In this document: positions 60,153 to 64,000 of the stretch, in pieces
Numbering within the stretch: position 1 is the stretch's first letter
How the letters are laid out: every line of letters begins with the position of its first letter
Origin: Lachnoclostridium sp. UBA5725
GTDB taxonomy: Bacteria; Bacillota; Clostridia; Lachnospirales; Lachnospiraceae
Length of the DNA: 64,000 nucleotides
Reading direction: 5' to 3'
NCBI GenBank assembly: GCA_002419585.1
Contig: DIGJ01000026.1
Coordinates: 1 to 64,000 of the forward strand
Notes under the pieces: model-generated
Database searches by the model: none
What the model saw: the letters and a program-made list of their open reading frames with translations, nothing else
What the model was told of the DNA's origin: nothing
Made by a program: the position numbers and the translations under genes

Positions 60153-61157
60153 ATGGCTGATGAATTAACCGGTGTGCAGAAGGCGGCAGTTTTATTGATT
60201 GCCCTAGGACCAGAAAAGTCGGCTAATGTATTTAAACACCTAAAAGAAGATGAAATAGAAACACTAACCCTTGAGATCGCCAATACGCGAAGCGTTTCAA
60301 CGGCTGTAAAGGATCAAGTGCTAGATGAGTTTTATGAGGTTTGTCTGGCGCAACAATACATTGCAGAAGGTGGCGTTGGCTATGCGACAGATCTGCTACA
60401 AAAAGCATTGGGAGAAGAAAAGGCAAGAGAAGTTATTAGTAAACTGACTGCCTCCTTGCAGGTGCGACCATTTGAATTTGTTCGTAAGACGGATGCATCC
60501 CAGCTTCTCAATTTTATACAAGATGAGCATCCACAAACGATTGCTCTTATTTTGTCCTACCTTTCATCCAGTCAGGCTTCTCAAATCATTTCCGCTTTAA
60601 CGCCTGATAAACAAACGGATGTAGCAAAACGTATTGCGCAGATGGATCGTACTTCACCAGATGTTATCAAAGAAGTAGAACGTGTATTAGAGCAAAAGCT
60701 TGCATCCTTAGTAAACCAGGATTATACCATTGTTGGTGGTGTCGATTCGATTGTTGAGATATTAAATACCGTGGATCGTGGAACTGAAAAACACATTATG
60801 GAAACTCTTGAAATTGAAGAACCAGAATTGGCAGATGAAATTCGTAGAAAAATGTTTGTATTTGAGGATATTTTATCCTTGGATGACAAGTCGATACAAA
60901 GAGTGCTTCGTGAGGTTGATAATAATGAACTTGCTGTAGCATTGAAAGGCTCCAATGAGGAAGTTCAAGGTGTTATCTTCAATAACCTTTCAAAACGTCT
61001 GGCAACCATGATAAAAGAGGATATGGATTTTATGGGTCCTGTTCGTTTGAAAGATGTAGAAGAAGCGCAACAAAAAATTGTTAATATTATACGTAAATTA
61101 GAAGACTCTGCAGAGATTGTTATTTCACGAGGTGGAGGTGACGAAATTATTGTCTAA
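60153..61157 (+). CDS. fliG: Flagellar motor switch protein FliG
   Basis: 334-residue rotor protein carrying torque and switching. N-terminal FliF-binding, middle (EHPQTIALILSYL) and C-terminal domains (charged residues in FEDILSLDDKSIQRVLREV). Frame opens at a TTG at 60138, but GGGGG at 60140-60144 sits eight bases before the ATG at 60153. Confidence 0.95.
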   Translation: MADELTGVQKAAVLLIALGPEKSANVFKHLKEDEIETLTLEIANTRSVSTAVKDQVLDEFYEVCLAQQYIAEGGVGYATDLLQKALGEEKAREVISKLTASLQVRPFEFVRKTDASQLLNFIQDEHPQTIALILSYLSSSQASQIISALTPDKQTDVAKRIAQMDRTSPDVIKEVERVLEQKLASLVNQDYTIVGGVDSIVEILNTVDRGTEKHIMETLEIEEPELADEIRRKMFVFEDILSLDDKSIQRVLREVDNNELAVALKGSNEEVQGVIFNNLSKRLATMIKEDMDFMGPVRLKDVEEAQQKIVNIIRKLEDSAEIVISRGGGDEIIV

Positions 61158-62025
61158 TATTATTAAGTGGAATTATATCAATTTTGATGGCAATGGTAAG
61201 CATGTCATTGATTCTGACCACAGTAATAAACTATTTAGCACCTTAGCAGAAGAAGCGGAACATAAATTAATTGCGGGAATTCATATTGCGTCACCACAAG
61301 AAATTGCGGATAATTTTCTTAAGAAAGAAGAAATCTTAGATAAGGATACCGATTTTATAGGCGGTATGAACGTTATTAATTATGATAAGATAATGGAAGA
61401 AGAAAGAGAGCGAATTGCCGAAGAGGCAGATTCGCTTATTTCGAATGCGAAGGAAACTGCAAAAAGTCTGATTGATGAAGCAAATAGTCAAGTTGAATCC
61501 ATCAAAGCGAGTGCATTTGAAGCAGGAAAATCAGAAGGATTTGAGGCTGGATTATTAGAAGGACAAGAAGCGCTTCGTCAAAAAGAAGTGGAAATGGAAC
61601 AAAAAGAAGAAGATTTGATTGCTAGAAAAAATGAATTAGATATGGAGTATCAAAATAAAGTATTAGAACTTGAGCCTTTTTTTGCCGATTTGACCATCTG
61701 TCTTATAGAAAAAATAACCGGTATCCTTGTTGAGAATAAAAAGGAGGTTATTCTTCATTTAATAAAAAATGGAATGGAAGATGCGGGGAAAAACCAGCAT
61801 TTTTTTATTCATGTATCAAGTGAAGATTTACCAGTAGTAAGAGAAGCAAAAAATAGTATAGAAGCAGAACTTTTGGATGGAGCAGTCATTGATATAGTAG
61901 AAGACGTAGCTTTAGCTGCGAATCAGTGTATCATAGAGACCAACACAAAGATGATTGATTCCAGTCTCGATATTGAACTTCGTAACTTAATCGAAGATTT
62001 ACGATTGTTATCGATAACAAAATAA
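61150..62025 (+). CDS. fliH: Flagellar export regulator FliH
   Basis: 291-residue FliH, which binds FliI and tunes the export ATPase. A long Glu/Lys-rich coiled coil (about 85-175), GxxxG-like AGKSEGFEAGLLEGQ, then the C-terminal FliI/ATP synthase delta-like domain. The TTG at 61150 has GGAGGTGA at 61134-61141, eight bases before it, and overlaps the end of fliG by eight bases; GTG 61138 is the alternative. Confidence 0.85.
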   Translation: MSNIIKWNYINFDGNGKHVIDSDHSNKLFSTLAEEAEHKLIAGIHIASPQEIADNFLKKEEILDKDTDFIGGMNVINYDKIMEEERERIAEEADSLISNAKETAKSLIDEANSQVESIKASAFEAGKSEGFEAGLLEGQEALRQKEVEMEQKEEDLIARKNELDMEYQNKVLELEPFFADLTICLIEKITGILVENKKEVILHLIKNGMEDAGKNQHFFIHVSSEDLPVVREAKNSIEAELLDGAVIDIVEDVALAANQCIIETNTKMIDSSLDIELRNLIEDLRLLSITK

Positions 62026-62046
62026 TTCGTTAAAGGTGGTGGGAAA

Positions 62047-63366
62047 ATGGAATCCATACCATTTGATTCAAATAAATATAGTGCTCTTTTCAATAAATCA
62101 TTTTGCCAAAGTCTGGGTAAAGTTGTTAAAGTGGTTGGATTAACAATTGAATCCATTGGACCCAGCGCAAAATTAAATGATTTATGTATGATATTTTCGA
62201 GCGATTCTGGTCAAAAAATAATGGCAGAAGTGATTGGATTTCGTGATGACCGTGTGCTATTAATGCCATACAGTAATGTGGAAGGTGTAGGTCTTGGAAG
62301 TCGTGTTGAAAATACGGGTGCGCCACTCAAGGTTATGGTTGGTGAAGAACTCTTAGGTAAGAGTTTGGATGGTCTTGGAATACCACTCGATGATTCACAA
62401 CTTTATTCTACACAGTCCTATTCCGTTGTTGCAGAGCCCCCAGATCCAATGAAACGACAATTAATAGATGAAGTATTACCGCTTGGAGTAAAGGCGGTGG
62501 ATGGATTAATGACCATAGGAAAAGGGCAAAGAATTGGTATCTTTGCTGGTAGTGGAGTTGGTAAAAGTACGCTGATGGGCATGTTTGCCAGAAACACAAA
62601 GGCCGATATCAACGTGATCGCACTAATTGGAGAACGTGGAAGAGAAGTACGCGAATTTATTGAACGAGATCTAGGAGAAGAAGGCCAAAAGCGTTCGGTA
62701 GTCGTTGTAGCAACCTCGGATAAACCAGCGTTAATTCGTAAAAAAGCAGCCATGACAGCCACAGCAATCGCCGAATATTTTAGAGATCAGGGAAAAGATG
62801 TACTTCTTATGATGGATTCTTTGACTCGTTTTTCCATGGCGCAACGAGAAATCGGACTTGCCTCAGGAGAACCTCCGGTATCCAGAGGTTATCCACCAAG
62901 TGTATATGCAGAGATGCCAAAGCTACTCGAACGTGCTGGTAATTCAGAAGTCGGATCAATTACAGGACTCTATACAGTACTGGTAGATGGTGACGACTTT
63001 AATGAACCGATAACCGATACAGCAAGAGGTATTTTAGATGGTCATATTATGCTCTCAAGGAAATTGGGTCATAAAAATCACTACCCTGCAATCGATGTTT
63101 TGCAGAGTATCTCACGTGTTATGAGTTCCATCGCGACAAAGGAACACAAAGCGAGTGCTGGAAAGTTAAAGAATGTATTGGCAACCTATACCGAAGCAGA
63201 AGATCTTATTAACATTGGTGCATATAAAAAGGGTTCCAATTCGGAAATTGATTATGCTATTGAAAAAATACGTGCAGTGAATGATTTTTTAATGCAACAA
63301 GTGGATGAGCGATTTACATTTGAAGAAGAAATAAATCTGTTGAGTCAACTCTTTGTTGAGGAATAA
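62047..63366 (+). CDS. fliI: Flagellum-specific export ATPase FliI
   Basis: 439-residue F1-beta-like ATPase powering type III export. Walker A FAGSGVGKSTLMG near 170, catalytic Glu in IGERGREV near 195, Walker B LLMMDSLTRF near 256, and PPSVYAEMPKLLERAG. AAGGTGGTG precedes the ATG. Confidence 0.97.
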   Translation: MESIPFDSNKYSALFNKSFCQSLGKVVKVVGLTIESIGPSAKLNDLCMIFSSDSGQKIMAEVIGFRDDRVLLMPYSNVEGVGLGSRVENTGAPLKVMVGEELLGKSLDGLGIPLDDSQLYSTQSYSVVAEPPDPMKRQLIDEVLPLGVKAVDGLMTIGKGQRIGIFAGSGVGKSTLMGMFARNTKADINVIALIGERGREVREFIERDLGEEGQKRSVVVVATSDKPALIRKKAAMTATAIAEYFRDQGKDVLLMMDSLTRFSMAQREIGLASGEPPVSRGYPPSVYAEMPKLLERAGNSEVGSITGLYTVLVDGDDFNEPITDTARGILDGHIMLSRKLGHKNHYPAIDVLQSISRVMSSIATKEHKASAGKLKNVLATYTEAEDLINIGAYKKGSNSEIDYAIEKIRAVNDFLMQQVDERFTFEEEINLLSQLFVEE

Positions 63367-63382
63367 GTAAAAGGCAGGACAT

Positions 63383-63838
63383 ATGGCAAAGTTTATCTAT
63401 AAAATGGAAAATATTCTTTCCATAAAGTTGAAGCTAGAAGAACAAGCAAAAAGTGCGTTCGGACAGGCTCAATTATTACTGAATAAAGAAGAAGAAAAGC
63501 TAAAACTACTAAATGACCGAAAAGATGAATACGAAGGAATATTACGTGGTGAAATCAAGGATGTTCTTGATGTCAGAGAAATTATTCGTTGTCAGGAGGC
63601 CATTGAAATTTTGAAATATGATATAAAGCTTCAAATAGTTTCAGTAAATGCTGCCAAGCAACAGGTGGAATTAGCTAGAATAAAGCTAAATGAAGCCATG
63701 ATAGACCGTAAAATACATGAAAAATTAAAAGAAACAGCATTTGAAGAATTTAAGAAAGAAATAAATTCGGAAGAACAAAAAGAAGTAAATGAACTGGTTA
63801 GTTTTACTTATGGAAAAAATCAGAGAAATGAGGAATAA
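63383..63838 (+). CDS. fliJ: Flagellar export chaperone FliJ
   Basis: 151-residue, almost fully helical coiled-coil protein, as FliJ (export ATPase central stalk). Identified by order after fliI, length and the KMENILSIKLKLEEQAK start. AGGCAGG precedes the ATG. Confidence 0.88.
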   Translation: MAKFIYKMENILSIKLKLEEQAKSAFGQAQLLLNKEEEKLKLLNDRKDEYEGILRGEIKDVLDVREIIRCQEAIEILKYDIKLQIVSVNAAKQQVELARIKLNEAMIDRKIHEKLKETAFEEFKKEINSEEQKEVNELVSFTYGKNQRNEE

Positions 63839-63840
63839 GT

Positions 63841-64000
63841 ATGGCGAAAAAAAAGAAAAAGGACGATATAAATAACATAGCGAATGAAGATGCGACGAAA
63901 GAAGGATCTGGAAATAAAATTTTAAGCATACTGATTGCTCTGGTAATCGTAATAATCTGGCTTGCATTCTTTGCAGTGCTAATTAAAATGGATGTGGGTG
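63841..64000 (+). CDS. YlxF/MotE-like flagellar operon membrane protein (partial, cut by window end)
   Basis: Start of a gene running off the window. The first 53 residues are a Lys-rich start (MAKKKKKDD), a polar stretch and a membrane helix (about residues 28-49: ILSILIALVIVIIWLAFFAV). In Bacillus the gene after fliJ is ylxF, a bitopic MotE-like protein, which this topology matches. GAGGAATAAGT precedes the ATG, which is two bases after the fliJ stop. Confidence 0.65.
   Translation, partial: MAKKKKKDDINNIANEDATKEGSGNKILSILIALVIVIIWLAFFAVLIKMDVG

Overview
The window is chromosomal DNA of a low-GC, spore-forming, flagellated Gram-positive bacterium. The best fit is a clostridium of the Lachnospiraceae (Lachnoclostridium / Clostridium cluster XIVa type). 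Grounds: AT-rich sequence, strong AAGGAGG ribosome sites, a meso-DAP type MurE next to DapF, the spoIIGA-sigE-sigG sporulation genes, CodY, RemA, PrkC/PrpC and a Firmicutes-type flagellar operon directly after codY. No rRNA, tRNA, CRISPR array, transposase or prophage gene was found. Most of the window is core housekeeping DNA; the unusual parts are a short lineage-specific stretch (about 3.6-6.0 kb) and several non-coding regulatory structures.

Layout. 0-3.5 kb: iron-sulfur/tRNA thiolation operon (Rrf2 regulator, iscS, iscU, mnmA). 3.6-6.0 kb: a secreted, membrane-anchored Pro/Cys-rich protein, a convergent tandem pair of paralogous 181-residue proteins of unknown function, and a roughly 160-bp element with 40-bp inverted ends. 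6.0-8.6 kb (minus): a PHP-type histidinol-phosphatase-like gene and rqcH. 8.6-9.4 kb: divergent promoters around three 21-bp palindromic repeats, a stand-alone receiver protein, and a leader with two tandem hairpin-pair repeats. 9.4-11.5 kb: yicC-remA-gmk-rpoZ. 11.5-14.6 kb: signal peptidase, lytic transglycosylase, thymidine kinase and a convergent L,D-transpeptidase. 14.8-33.2 kb: a long one-direction run dapF-murE-murF-priA-def-fmt-yugP-rsmB-rlmN-prpC-prkC-rsgA-rpe-pilZ-thiN-ychF-lgt. 33.4-35.4 kb: a chemoreceptor. 35.6-47.1 kb: the dcw cell-division/wall cluster (mraZ, rsmH, ftsL, two class B PBPs, mraY, murD, ftsW, ftsQ, ftsZ). 47.2-51.0 kb: spoIIGA-sigE, an MBL-fold hydrolase, an inverted sigG, ymxH. 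51.0-57.1 kb: nrdR, comM, dprA, topA, codY. 57.3 kb to the end: flgB-flgC-fliE-fliF-fliG-fliH-fliI-fliJ and the start of a ylxF-like gene.

How it works together. The 14.8-47 kb part couples precursor synthesis (DapF, MurE, MurF, MurD, MraY), wall polymerisation (FtsW, PBPs), divisome proteins (FtsL, FtsQ, FtsZ) and the PASTA kinase/phosphatase pair that senses wall fragments, along with ribosome-linked housekeeping (Def, Fmt, RsmB, RlmN, RsgA). ftsZ leads straight into the mother-cell sporulation factors; the spoIIGA promoter has the long spacer and 0A-like box expected of a Spo0A-activated promoter. CodY sits directly upstream of the flagellar operon.

Most interesting signals: the 21-bp operator array at 8650-8712; the duplicated structured leader at 9261-9393; the inverted-repeat element at 5803-5963; a class B PBP with KTA in place of KTG; in-phase MraZ boxes before mraZ; a perfect 16-bp palindrome before flgB; and rearranged gene orders (murE/murF outside the dcw cluster, sigG inverted behind an inserted hydrolase). 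I did not find a clear new multi-gene system. The paralog pair with its neighbouring surface protein and the two repeat elements are the best candidates for undescribed biology.
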